The notes beneath the pieces are model-generated. The model was given only the letters and a program-made list of their open reading frames with translations, made no database searches and was not told where the DNA came from. From positions 1 through 43,109 of the forward strand of contig CAJYQL010000006.1 in NCBI GenBank assembly GCA_913776965.1: a DNA stretch of 43,109 nucleotides, written 5' to 3'. Below are positions 27,278-35,267 of this stretch, piece after piece (the stretch's first letter is position 1; every line of letters begins with the position of its first letter). This DNA comes from an uncultured Xylophilus sp. GTDB taxonomy: Bacteria > Pseudomonadota > Gammaproteobacteria > Burkholderiales > Burkholderiaceae_C. Made by a program: the position numbers and the translations under genes.

Positions 27278-27715
27278 TCAGTCGCGCACCACCAGCACCG
27301 GCACGGTCGCGTCGGCCAGCACGCTCTGCGTGACACTGCCGAGGACCAGCTTCTCCAGCCCCTTGCGTCCGTGGGAGCCGATGACGATCAGGTCGGCGCC
27401 GAGGCTCTCGGCCGTATCCACGATACCGCGGTGGATCGCATGGCCCTCCACGACCTGCGTCCCCAGCGCGACGCCTGCCGCCTCGGCGGCGGTACGGGCG
27501 GCATCCAGGGCAGCGGTCGCCTCGTTGGCGGCGGCGGTCAGGTACTGCTCCTGGGCGAATGCGATATCGGTGCCGACACCGGCGAAGGGGTACGGGTCGA
27601 TCACGTAGACCGCCGATACGCGGGAACCGAAGGCCTGCGCGAGGCGGGCCGCGCGGCCGATCGCCGCCAGGGCGGTATCGGAGCCGTCGACCGGCACGAG
27701 GATCTGCTGGAACAT
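27278..27715 (-). CDS. Universal stress protein (UspA family)
   Basis: This 145-residue single-domain Usp begins [18 protein letters not shown] and ends with the ATP-binding pattern [22 protein letters not shown] followed by VPVLVV (G-2x-G-9x-G-S/T type), so it likely binds ATP. The ATG at 27715 follows AAGGAG. It lies between the 2OG-Fe(II) dioxygenase gene upstream and the aldehyde dehydrogenase gene downstream, all on the minus strand, with gaps of about 60-80 nt. The exact stress is not indicated. Confidence 0.93.
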   Translation of the reverse strand: MFQQILVPVDGSDTALAAIGRAARLAQAFGSRVSAVYVIDPYPFAGVGTDIAFAQEQYLTAAANEATAALDAARTAAEAAGVALGTQVVEGHAIHRGIVDTAESLGADLIVIGSHGRKGLEKLVLGSVTQSVLADATVPVLVVRD

Positions 27716-27776
27716 GGCGCTACTCCTTGGGTGGGGGTGACAGGTCGGTGCGCTGGCACCGGCGACAGGACGGCCG

Positions 27777-28523
27777 TCAGGCGACGCCTTCGCCCTGGAA
27801 CGCACCGGCGCGGCAGGTGACCACGAGCGTATCGCGGTGGCCGCCCGCGTCCAGCGGCTGGATCGGCGTGGACTCGTGAATCATGCGTGCATCGTCGAGC
27901 AGCAGCAACGACCACGGCTCGGTCAGGGTGAAGCGCTGGCCGGACGGGCCGTCGGCCGCGAAGACGCGGGTCTCGCCGCCCTTGATGCCGGCCCGGTCGA
28001 TCAGGAACACGGCCACCAGATCCACCCCGTCGCGGTGCGCGCCTTCGGGTGTCGGGCGGCCGATGCCGTCGGTGGTGTCGATGCGGAACTGGTGCGCCTC
28101 CACGAACCACGGCTGCGGCCCGCGGACCGCCGACGCCAGCCGTGCCAGCGCGGTGATCAGCGCATGCCAGGCGGGGGCGGCGATGGTCTGCGCATGCATC
28201 GGCGCGAACCAGCGCTCCATTCCGCCGTGCAGCGCGTTGTACTCCACCGGCTGCCAGTGGGGCCGGTGCGGCACCGGCGCCATCGCGTCGCCCTCGACCA
28301 CGAAGCAGGCGTGCCGGCGGCGGCGGTAGCGGCCGCCGTCCTTCAGGTATTCGTCGGGTTCGAGCGTGTCCCAGTCGGCGCGCAGCGCGTCGAGGGCGGC
28401 AGCCTCCACGCAGGCCCACGCGCACACCGACGTGGCGGACAGCACCGCGCAGCCCTCGCTGCGCATCGCGGGGACCAGCCGGTCCACGTCGGTATAGGGA
28501 GGAGCGAAACTGGCAGCGGTCAT
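27777..28523 (-). CDS. 2OG-Fe(II) dioxygenase family protein (PF10014 type)
   Basis: This 248-residue protein belongs to the 2-oxoglutarate and iron dioxygenases related to the L-isoleucine hydroxylase group. The metal ligands are H163 and D165 in PEGAHRDGVD and a distal H216 in MIHESTP. R230 in GHRDTLVV would bind 2-oxoglutarate. WFVEAHQFRIDT (about 139-150) is also conserved in the family. Free amino acids are known substrates for several members, so this one may hydroxylate an amino acid, but specificity cannot be read here. It is first in a minus-strand set with usp and the aldehyde dehydrogenase, and divergent from ndh by 110 bp. Confidence 0.85.
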   Translation of the reverse strand: MTAASFAPPYTDVDRLVPAMRSEGCAVLSATSVCAWACVEAAALDALRADWDTLEPDEYLKDGGRYRRRRHACFVVEGDAMAPVPHRPHWQPVEYNALHGGMERWFAPMHAQTIAAPAWHALITALARLASAVRGPQPWFVEAHQFRIDTTDGIGRPTPEGAHRDGVDLVAVFLIDRAGIKGGETRVFAADGPSGQRFTLTEPWSLLLLDDARMIHESTPIQPLDAGGHRDTLVVTCRAGAFQGEGVA

Positions 28524-28633
28524 GCGCCGAGCTTACTGCCGGCGCCCTCATCCTGTGACAAGCGCTGCCGCGGGCATTTCCATAATCGGGCGGAGGCGCC
28601 CTGCCGCGCCTGCCGAGACCGCACGGAGGATCC

Positions 28634-30070
28634 ATGAGCCCGCCCCCATCGCCATCCCCGGCCAGCGCCGCCGCGCCCGACGCCCTGGCCGCCGAACCCG
28701 CGCTGCCGGCGGCGCATCCCGCCGCGTCCGGCCACACGCCGCACCGCACCCATGTGGTGATCGTCGGCTGCGGTTTCGGCGGCCTGGAGGCGGCGCGTGC
28801 CCTTCGCCGGGCCGACGTCGACATCACGCTGGTCGACCGCAGCAACCACCACCTGTTCCAGCCGCTGCTCTACCAGGTCGCGACCGCCGGCCTCGCGGCA
28901 CCCGCGATCGCGGCCCCGATCCGGCATCTGTTCCGCCGGCAGGCCAACGTCACCGTGCTGCTCGGCGAAGTGACCGACATCGACGTGCAGGCCCGGCAGC
29001 TCGCGCTAGCCGACGGCGGCCGGCTGCACTACGACGCGCTGATCGTCGCGGCCGGCGCCGGTCACAGCTACTTCGGCAACGACGACTGGGCGCCGTTCGC
29101 GCCGGGTCTGAAGACGCTGGACGACGCCTTCGCGATCCGGCGCCGGGTGCTGCTCGCCTTCGAGGGCGCCGAGAAGGAGCCGGACCCGGCGCGCCGTGCG
29201 GCATGGCTGACCTTCGCGGTCGTGGGCGGCGGCCCGACGGGGGTCGAGATGGCCGGCACGCTGGCCGAGATCGCGCGGCACACGCTGCCCGGCGAGTTCC
29301 GCAACTTCGACCCCGCCGGCGCCCGGGTGCTGCTGCTCGAAGGCGGACCGCGGGTGCTGGCGAGTTTCCCGGAGGAACTGAGTGAGCGGGCCCGTGCACA
29401 ACTGCAGCGCCTGGGCGTGGAGGTGCAGACCGGCGCGCGCGTCACCACGATCGACGCCGACGGTCTGATGGTGAAAAAGGGCTCCAGCGCCGATGGGGCG
29501 GACGCGACCAGCTACAGAATCGATAGCAAGTGCATGGTCTGGGCCGCGGGCGTCGCCGGATCGCCGCTCGGCCGCCTGCTGGGCGAGGCGACCGGGGCGT
29601 CCGTGGACCGCGCCGGCCGCGTGGCGGTCGAGCCCGACCTGTCGCTGCCGGGCCATCCGGAGATCGCGGTGATCGGCGACTTGGCCGCCGCACGCAGCCA
29701 TGCGCCGGGCCAGGAACCGCGGCCGGTGCCCGGCGTGTCGCCGGGGGCCAAGCAGATGGGGCGTGCCGCGGCCGCCAACCTGCTACTGCGGCTGCGCGGC
29801 GAGGCGACGCAGCCCTTTCGCTACCGCGACTACGGCAATCTGGCCACCGTCGGCCGCCGCGCTGCGGTGGTGGATCTCGCGTCGCCGGCCGGACCGGTCC
29901 GCTTCTCGGGCACGCCGGCATGGCTGTTCTGGCTGTTCGCGCACATCTACTTCCTGATCGGCTTCCGCAACCGGCTGGCGGTGCTGTTCGACTGGGCCGC
30001 CGCGTACTTCAGCTTTGCGCGGCCGGCCCGGGTGATGACGGGTGTGCGGCACGCGCCGGCGGAGGACTGA
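28634..30070 (+). CDS. ndh: Type II NADH dehydrogenase (NDH-2)
   Basis: NDH-2 oxidises NADH and reduces quinone at the inner membrane without pumping protons. The 478-residue protein has a Pro/Ala-rich N-terminal extension (about 1-36). The FAD motif VVIVGCGFGGLEAAR (about 41-55) follows, then NHHLFQPLLYQVA, the NADH motif FAVVGGGPTGVEMAG (about 196-210) and the quinone/FAD region VPGVSPGAKQMGRAAAANLL. The hydrophobic C-terminus (WLFWLFAHIYFLIGF) attaches it to the membrane. GGAGG precedes the ATG. Residues 281-298, before VWAAGVAGS, are encoded by dispersed repeat copy C, which replaces the short variable loop usually seen there while leaving the frame open. Confidence 0.94.
   Translation: MSPPPSPSPASAAAPDALAAEPALPAAHPAASGHTPHRTHVVIVGCGFGGLEAARALRRADVDITLVDRSNHHLFQPLLYQVATAGLAAPAIAAPIRHLFRRQANVTVLLGEVTDIDVQARQLALADGGRLHYDALIVAAGAGHSYFGNDDWAPFAPGLKTLDDAFAIRRRVLLAFEGAEKEPDPARRAAWLTFAVVGGGPTGVEMAGTLAEIARHTLPGEFRNFDPAGARVLLLEGGPRVLASFPEELSERARAQLQRLGVEVQTGARVTTIDADGLMVKKGSSADGADATSYRIDSKCMVWAAGVAGSPLGRLLGEATGASVDRAGRVAVEPDLSLPGHPEIAVIGDLAAARSHAPGQEPRPVPGVSPGAKQMGRAAAANLLLRLRGEATQPFRYRDYGNLATVGRRAAVVDLASPAGPVRFSGTPAWLFWLFAHIYFLIGFRNRLAVLFDWAAAYFSFARPARVMTGVRHAPAED
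29474..29527 (-). repeat. Dispersed ~55-bp repeat, copy C (inside ndh)
   Basis: Read on the minus strand it begins GCTATCGATTCTGTAGCTGG and ends GGCGCTGGAGCCCTTTTT. The GCTAT and TAGCTGG boxes match copy A, and the GGCGCTGGAGC end matches copy D. It sits in frame in ndh between the NADH domain strand and the VWAAGV motif. Confidence 0.7.
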
Positions 30071-30152
30071 GCGCCGTATGCTCACGGGCTTTGCCGCGCG
30101 GCCCGCATCTGCGGCGCCCGGTAACCCCCTCCCTTCCGACGAGACAAGCACC

Positions 30153-31124
30153 ATGTTCCGACGCCGCCTCCTCCCCGCCCTGCTGACCTCGCTGCTGCTG
30201 GCCGCCGCGCCGCACGCCCAGGCCGCATTTCCCGACAAGCCCATCAAGGTGGTGATCGGCTTCCCGGCGGGCGGCCCGCTCGACCAGCACGCCCGGCTGT
30301 TGTCGGACCGGCTGCAGGCCGTGCTCGGCCAGCCGGTGATCATCGACTACAAGCCCGGTGCCGGCGGCGCCGTCGGCGCGGACTTCGTCGCCAAATCACC
30401 GGCCGACGGCTACACGCTGGTGCTGGCCAATACCGGCGTGGCGGTGATCAACGGGGCGCTGTACCCGCGCCTGCCGTACGACACGCTGCGCGACTTCGTG
30501 CCGATCGCCCGCACCGCCCAGCAGCCGCTAGCGCTGCTGGTGAACAACGCGGTCCCTGCCCGCACGCTCGGCGAATTCATCGCCTACGCCAAGCAGAACC
30601 CCGGCAAGATCAACTACGGCTCGGCGGGCAACGGCGGCATTTCGCACCTGGTGCCCGAGATGTTCAAGAACGCGGCCGGCCTGTTCATGGTCCACATCCC
30701 CTACCGCGGCAGCGCGCCGGCCTTCACCGACCTGATGGGCGGGCAGGTGCAGTTCATGGCGGAATCGATTCCCCAGGCCGCGTCGTATGCCAAACAAGGG
30801 AAGGTGCGGGCGCTGGCCGTCACCAGCCGGGAACGCAACCCGGCATTGCCCGACACGCCGACCGCGATGGAATCCGGCCTCAAGGGCTTCGAGGTGGTCG
30901 GCTTCTACGGTTTCCTGGCCCCGGCCGCGACGCCGAAGGATGTGGTCGCCAGGCTGAGCGATGCCTTCCGGCAGGTGCTGTCGCAGCCCGACCTGAAGGC
31001 CCGCATGGTCAGCCAGGGCGCCGACCCGGCCTTCCTCGGCAGCGAGGAGTTCGCCACCTTCCTGAAGGCCGAGACGCCGCGCTGGCAGCAGGCCGTCAAG
31101 GCTTCCGGCGCGAAGATGGACTGA
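30153..31124 (+). CDS. Tripartite tricarboxylate transporter receptor (Bug family)
   Basis: This periplasmic binding protein has 323 residues and a signal peptide (about 1-25, ending AQA). The Bug pattern is clear: YPxKPI-like FPDKPIKVVIGFPAGGPLDQHAR, then KPGAGGAVGADFVAKSPADGYTL, NYGSAGNGGISHL and VPYRG-like HIPYRGSAPAF. Bug proteins bind carboxylic or amino acids and feed TctAB-type permeases. No permease gene is adjacent, so this receptor is an orphan that may serve a distant permease or act as a sensor. The ATG at 30153 begins a good signal peptide. The upstream frame overlapping ndh was rejected. Confidence 0.92.
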   Translation: MFRRRLLPALLTSLLLAAAPHAQAAFPDKPIKVVIGFPAGGPLDQHARLLSDRLQAVLGQPVIIDYKPGAGGAVGADFVAKSPADGYTLVLANTGVAVINGALYPRLPYDTLRDFVPIARTAQQPLALLVNNAVPARTLGEFIAYAKQNPGKINYGSAGNGGISHLVPEMFKNAAGLFMVHIPYRGSAPAFTDLMGGQVQFMAESIPQAASYAKQGKVRALAVTSRERNPALPDTPTAMESGLKGFEVVGFYGFLAPAATPKDVVARLSDAFRQVLSQPDLKARMVSQGADPAFLGSEEFATFLKAETPRWQQAVKASGAKMD

Positions 31125-31137
31125 CCATCCGCCGCCG

Positions 31138-31566
31138 ATGATCACCCTGCACGCCGATACCTCGCACGTCATCCAGCTGGCGATCGGGCCGGCGTTCATG
31201 CTGGCGGCGATCGCCGGCACCCTCACCGTCCTGACCAACCGGCTCGCCCGGGTGAACGACCGCACCCACAAGCGCCGGGACGACCGCGGCGACGCCGATG
31301 CGTCGCTGCAGGCGGAGATCGACGTGGAACTGGCGACCCTGTCGCGCCGCGCCCGCGTCCTGAATGCCGCGATCTGCATGAGTGCGGCCTGCGGGATGAT
31401 CGTCTGTCTGCTGATCGGCTCGCTGTTCGTAGCCAACGAGCTCGGGCTGGCGTTCGACCGGCCGGTGGCGGTCCTGTTCCTCTCGGCGATGGGTGCGCTG
31501 ATCGGCACCTACCTGCTGATGCTCGTCGAGATCTTCGTGGCCCAGCACAGCATCAATCCGACCTGA
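31138..31566 (+). CDS. DUF2721 family membrane protein
   Basis: This 142-residue protein has the DUF2721 signature near its start (IQLAIGPAFMLAAIAGTLTVL followed by TNRLARVNDR). It has three predicted membrane helices (about 12-33, 76-98 and 109-133) and a charged segment between the first two. The function of the family is unknown. It begins 13 nt after the Bug receptor stop, so co-transcription is likely, but no link between them is established. No clear Shine-Dalgarno sequence is visible. Confidence 0.85.
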   Translation: MITLHADTSHVIQLAIGPAFMLAAIAGTLTVLTNRLARVNDRTHKRRDDRGDADASLQAEIDVELATLSRRARVLNAAICMSAACGMIVCLLIGSLFVANELGLAFDRPVAVLFLSAMGALIGTYLLMLVEIFVAQHSINPT

Positions 31567-31579
31567 CCTTCCCACCACC

Positions 31580-31840
31580 ATGCGCCTCGCCTGCCCGCTC
31601 CTGTTCGCCCTTCCGCTCGCCGCCCTGCTCGCCGGCTGCAATACCGTCGCCGAAGCCGATCCGGACCATGTGACGATCGAACACACCAGCCTGCGCAGCC
31701 GCACGGCGGTGTACGAAAGCGCGCAGAAGATCTGCAGCCGCCAGGGCCGGGCCAACGCGGTGTTCCAGTCGCAGGTCAACCAGGACCCGACGCGGCCGCC
31801 GGCGACCGGCCCGCAGCTCAGCACCTTCGCCTGCCGCTAG
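31580..31840 (+). CDS. Small lipoprotein of unknown function
   Basis: This 86-residue protein has a lipoprotein signal with lipobox LAGC (cysteine at residue 20). The mature part is about 66 residues and contains two further cysteines (KICSRQ and the penultimate C), which might form a disulfide. I do not recognise a family. The ATG at 31580 lies 13 nt after the DUF2721 stop, so the two are probably in one transcript. No Shine-Dalgarno sequence is visible. Confidence 0.75.
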   Translation: MRLACPLLFALPLAALLAGCNTVAEADPDHVTIEHTSLRSRTAVYESAQKICSRQGRANAVFQSQVNQDPTRPPATGPQLSTFACR

Positions 31841-31872
31841 GCAGGCGCCTCACCCGGGGCGGCTGAAGAGCC

Positions 31873-32148
31873 TCAGTCGAGGCCGAAATACTCGGCGTCG
31901 CGGCGTGCGGCGATGTGCGTCGCCGGCTCGCCCAGCAGCTTGACCAGTCCGTCGCGCCCGCTGGCCGCGCGGAACAGGAAGGCGCCGCCGGCTGCGGCCG
32001 TCAGCACTGCGCCGAAGCGGCTGTCGCTGCGCATCGCCGCCAGCAGCAGCGCGGCGCCCAGTCCCGCCACCGCCAGATGTTCGCCCGGCGCACTCGGACG
32101 GCTCCGGTCGTAGGCCTGCCATTCCTCGACGACTTCCCTCAAGCTCAT
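31873..32148 (-). CDS. Small hypothetical protein, possibly membrane-associated
   Basis: This 91-residue protein has AGGAG eight bases before its ATG, which supports it as real. It has an N-terminal amphipathic segment (LREVVEEWQAYDRS), then two short hydrophobic stretches (about 25-40, LAVAGLGAALLLAAM; about 46-62, FGAVLTAAAGGAFLFRAA) and a polar tail. This could be a two-helix membrane hairpin. I do not recognise the family. It is convergent with the small lipoprotein gene (32-bp gap) and divergent from the FadR-type regulator. Confidence 0.65.
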   Translation of the reverse strand: MSLREVVEEWQAYDRSRPSAPGEHLAVAGLGAALLLAAMRSDSRFGAVLTAAAGGAFLFRAASGRDGLVKLLGEPATHIAARRDAEYFGLD

Positions 32149-32290
32149 TGCATTCGCTCCTGATCAATACGCACGGCCGATCTTCGCCGACCAGACGCTA
32201 CATGTTGTAAGAAGGTGCGGAAGCCGCCTGCGCATGCGCCGCCAGGCACCGTTTTGGTACGCCAGATGCCGTGATAGTGGTGCACACGGC

Positions 32291-32300
32291 TTGTATACCA
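32291..32300. promoter_or_regulatory. Candidate FadR/GntR operator
   Basis: TTGTATACCA fits the TNGT-(0-3)-ACNA consensus of FadR-subfamily GntR regulators. It lies 29 bp before the regulator's ATG, where binding would block the start of the regulator and ABC transporter operon. A second candidate with dyad symmetry, TGGTACGCCA, is at 32255-32264. Autoregulation is the usual scheme for this family. Confidence 0.45.
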
Positions 32301-32328
32301 GTGGCACGGAACCTGCTCACCCGCAGGC

Positions 32329-33096
32329 ATGCCTTCGGCCACCGACATCAGCAACCGCATCATCGAAGCCGTGATGGCGCAGAAGCTCGCCCCCGGCACC
32401 CGCCTGGGCGAGCAGCAGCTCGCGATCCTGTTCGACTGCAGCCGCACCATCGTGCGCGAGGCGCTCACCCGCCTGGCCACCCGCGGCATCGTCACCGTCA
32501 GCGCCCGGCGCGGCTGGTTCGTCGTCGAGCCGTCGGAGGCGGAGGCCCGCGAGGCGTTCGCCGCCCGCCGGGTGATCGAGGTCGGGCTGATCCGCGAGAT
32601 GCCGCCGCTCGACAAGGACGCCATCAAGCAGCTTCGCGCGCACCTGCAGCGGGAAAAAGCCGCGGTGCGCGGCGAGGACGTCGGCGCCCGCAGCTTCCTG
32701 CTCGGCGACTTCCACGTCTGCCTGGCCGAATGCCTCGGCAACAGCCTGCTGGCCGACACGCTGCGCGACTTCACCGCGCGCACCACGCTGATCGCGATGC
32801 TCTACCAGTCGTCGCACGACGCTGCCCAGTCCTGCGAGGACCACGTCCGCATCGTGAGCGCGCTGGAAGCCGGTGACACCGCCCTCGCCGAACGCCTGAT
32901 GACCAAACACATCGGCACGGTGCAGGCCGCGCTGCGCCTCAAGCCCGCGCCCGACGGAGATGCGCTCGGCCAGCTGCGGCAGGCGCTCGCGCCGCTCGGC
33001 CCCGAAGCCGGCGACCGCCGCGCCGCACCGGCCCCCGCGTCCGGCGCGAACCCGATTTCTTCCGACCCCGCCCCCTACCTAGGAGCCCTGCTATGA
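32329..33096 (+). CDS. GntR family regulator, FadR subfamily (FCD domain)
   Basis: This 255-residue regulator has a winged helix (about 5-70: LGEQQLAILFDCSRTIVREAL, then LATRGIVTVSARRGWFV). An all-helical FCD ligand-binding domain (about 80-215) follows with metal-ligand candidates in DFHVCLAE, and with DHVRIVSALEAGD and MTKHIG. The C-terminal 35 residues are Pro/Ala-rich and unusual in length. The stop overlaps the start of the ABC receptor gene (ATGA), and an AGGAG for the latter is inside this gene, so it is part of the transporter operon and very likely its regulator. An operator-like TTGTATACCA lies upstream. Confidence 0.92.
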   Translation: MPSATDISNRIIEAVMAQKLAPGTRLGEQQLAILFDCSRTIVREALTRLATRGIVTVSARRGWFVVEPSEAEAREAFAARRVIEVGLIREMPPLDKDAIKQLRAHLQREKAAVRGEDVGARSFLLGDFHVCLAECLGNSLLADTLRDFTARTTLIAMLYQSSHDAAQSCEDHVRIVSALEAGDTALAERLMTKHIGTVQAALRLKPAPDGDALGQLRQALAPLGPEAGDRRAAPAPASGANPISSDPAPYLGALL

Positions 33097-33908
33097 CCCG
33101 CCTGTCCCACCGCATGCCTGCGCGCCTGTCGCGCCGCCTCGCGCTCTGCGCCCTCGCCGCCGCCAGCTTCGCCGGCGGTGCCGCCCACGCGCAGGACGCG
33201 CTCGACGCGATCCAGAAATCGAAGACGGTGAAGATCGCCATCCCGACCGATTTCCCGCCCTACGGTTTCGTCGGTACCGACCTGCAGCCGCAGGGCCTGG
33301 ACGTGGACATGGCGCGCCTGATCGCTTCCAAGCTGGGCGCGCGTGTCGAACTGGTGCCGGTCACCAGCGCCAACCGGGTGCCGTACCTGCAGACCCGCAA
33401 GGCCGACCTGGTGATCTCGACCCTCGGCAAGAACCCCGAGCGCGAAAAGGTGATCGATTTCACCGCCGCCTACTCGCCGTTCTTCCAGGCAGTCTTCGCC
33501 GCGAAGACCCTGCCGGTCAAGAGCTTCGCCGACCTCGCCGGCAAGACCGTCGGCGTGACCCGCGGCGCGATCGAGGACCAGGAACTCAGCAAGCTCGCAC
33601 CGGCCGGCGCCGACATCAAGCGCTTCGAGGACAACAACGCGACCGTGGCGGCCTTCGTCGCCGGCCAGACGCAAGTCATCGCCACCGGCGCGTCGGTCGC
33701 CGGCAACCTGATGGCCAAGAACCCGCAGCTGAACACCGAATACAAGCTGCTGCTGAAGGACAGCCCCAACTTCGTCGGCGTCGCCAAGGGCGAGGACGCG
33801 CTGCGCACCAAGGTCAACGAGATCATCGCCGAGGCGAAGAAGTCGGGCGACCTCGACCGCCTGGCCAACCGCTGGCTCGGCCGTCCCGCCGGCGACCTGC
33901 CGCAGTAA
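33093..33908 (+). CDS. Polar amino acid ABC transporter, substrate-binding protein
   Basis: This 271-residue periplasmic protein has a signal peptide (about 1-34, ending AHAQ). The family 3 solute-binding fold follows: KTVKIAIPTDFPPYGF at the start, GLDVDMARLIASKLGARVELVPV, and DLVISTLGKNPEREKVIDFT. An aspartate in the last third (usually contacting the alpha-amino group) is replaced by a region I cannot assign firmly, so ligand prediction is open. AGGAG lies upstream of the ATG, which overlaps the regulator stop. It is followed by two permeases and an ATPase. Confidence 0.93.
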   Translation: MTRLSHRMPARLSRRLALCALAAASFAGGAAHAQDALDAIQKSKTVKIAIPTDFPPYGFVGTDLQPQGLDVDMARLIASKLGARVELVPVTSANRVPYLQTRKADLVISTLGKNPEREKVIDFTAAYSPFFQAVFAAKTLPVKSFADLAGKTVGVTRGAIEDQELSKLAPAGADIKRFEDNNATVAAFVAGQTQVIATGASVAGNLMAKNPQLNTEYKLLLKDSPNFVGVAKGEDALRTKVNEIIAEAKKSGDLDRLANRWLGRPAGDLPQ

Positions 33909-33947
33909 GCCGGCCGCGACGATCTCCGACGACGAAGGACGCCGCCG

Positions 33948-34610
33948 ATGCGCATCGAACTCGACTTCCCCGCGGTGCTGGCCCAGTGGCCGCTGCTGCT
34001 GCACGGCCTCGCGTGGACCATCGGGCTGACCGCCGTCGCCACGGCGATCGGCCTGGCGCTCGGCATCGCCTTCGCGTGGGCCCGCTCGGCAGGGCCGGCC
34101 TGGCTGCGCTGGGCGGTCGGCGCCTATGTGGAGCTGATCCGCAACACGCCGTTCATCGTGCAGCTGTTCTTCGTGTTCTTCGGCCTGCCGGCCGCGGGCG
34201 TGCGGCTGTCGCCCGAGGCGGCCTCGGTGATCGCGATGGTGGTCAACCTGTCGGCCTATGCCACCGAGATCGTGCGCGCCGGCATCGACGCCACGCCGCG
34301 CGGCCAGATCGAGGCCGCGCAGAGCTTGGCGCTCGGCCGGCTGCAGATCTTCACCCGCGTCGTGCTGCCGCCGGCACTCGCCAAGGTCTGGCCGGCGATG
34401 GTCAGCCAGATCATCATCGTGATGCTCGGCTCCGCGGTCTGCGGCCAGATCTCGACGCCGGAACTGAGCTACGCCGCGAACCTGATCCAGAGCCGCAACT
34501 TCCGCGCGTTCGAGTCCTTCATCGTCGCGACCGCGCTCTACCTGGTGCTCGCCATCGCCCTGCGCCGCCTGCTGCAGTGGGCCGGCCCGCGCTTCGTCTT
34601 CGGGAGCTGA
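33948..34610 (+). CDS. Polar amino acid ABC transporter, permease 1
   Basis: This 220-residue inner-membrane protein of the HisMQ type has about five membrane helices. It carries the family segments GAYVELIRNTPFIVQLFF (about 61-78), AYATEIVRAGIDATPRGQIEAA (the coupling region near 104-125) and LPPALAKVWPAM. It forms a heterodimer with the next gene's product. The start is the ATG at 33948, 39 nt after the receptor stop. The second permease begins three bases after its stop. Confidence 0.94.
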   Translation: MRIELDFPAVLAQWPLLLHGLAWTIGLTAVATAIGLALGIAFAWARSAGPAWLRWAVGAYVELIRNTPFIVQLFFVFFGLPAAGVRLSPEAASVIAMVVNLSAYATEIVRAGIDATPRGQIEAAQSLALGRLQIFTRVVLPPALAKVWPAMVSQIIIVMLGSAVCGQISTPELSYAANLIQSRNFRAFESFIVATALYLVLAIALRRLLQWAGPRFVFGS

Positions 34611-34613
34611 CCG

Positions 34614-35267
34614 ATGGTCGAATTCACCCTCTGGGACATCTTCCGCAACCTGCTGCTGGCCGCGCGCTGGACGGTGGCACTGTCGCTGATCGCCTTCGTG
34701 GGCGGCGGCATCGTCGGGCTGGCGCTGCTGGTGCTGCGGCTCGCGCGCGGACCCTGGGCGCAGCGGGCCGTCGGCGCGTATGTGCAACTGTTCCAGGGCA
34801 CGCCGCTGCTGATGCAGCTGTTCCTCGCCTATTTCGGCGTGGCGCTGCTCGGCATCGACACCTCGCCCTGGTTCGCCGCCGCGCTGGCCCTCACGCTCTA
34901 CACCAGCGCCTTCCTGACCGAGATCTGGCGCGGCTGCGTCGCCGCCGTGCCGCGCGGCCAGTGGGAGGCCTCGTCCAGCCTGGCGCTAAGCTTTTCCGAG
35001 CAGCTGCGCCACGTGGTGCTGCCGCAGGCGGTGCGCCTGGCGATCGCGCCGACCGTCGGCTTCCTGGTGCAGGTGGTCAAGGGCACCGCCCTCGCCTCGG
35101 TGATCGGCTTCGTCGAGCTGACCAAGGCCGGCAGCATGATTTCCAACGCCACCTTCCAGCCCTTCGTCGTCTACAGCTGCCTGGCGCTGATGTATTTCGC
35201 GCTGTGCTTCCCGATCAGCCTGTACGCCAAGACCCTCGAGAGGAAACTCCATGCCGACCGTCGCTGA
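34614..35267 (+). CDS. Polar amino acid ABC transporter, permease 2
   Basis: This 217-residue HisMQ-type permease has GAYVQLFQGTPLLMQLFL (about 53-70), the coupling-loop segment AFLTEIWRGCVAAVPRGQWEA (about 98-118) and VLPQAVRLAIAP. It is the partner of permease 1. Its last 17 bp overlap the start of the ATPase gene. The C-terminus [16 protein letters not shown] is the usual basic cytoplasmic tail. Confidence 0.94.
   Translation: MVEFTLWDIFRNLLLAARWTVALSLIAFVGGGIVGLALLVLRLARGPWAQRAVGAYVQLFQGTPLLMQLFLAYFGVALLGIDTSPWFAAALALTLYTSAFLTEIWRGCVAAVPRGQWEASSSLALSFSEQLRHVVLPQAVRLAIAPTVGFLVQVVKGTALASVIGFVELTKAGSMISNATFQPFVVYSCLALMYFALCFPISLYAKTLERKLHADRR

Noticed and set aside
32149-32328. Extra small gene in the gap before the FadR-type regulator
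   Set aside because: No frame there has both a start with a ribosome binding site and a plausible protein; the gap is better explained as promoter and operator.
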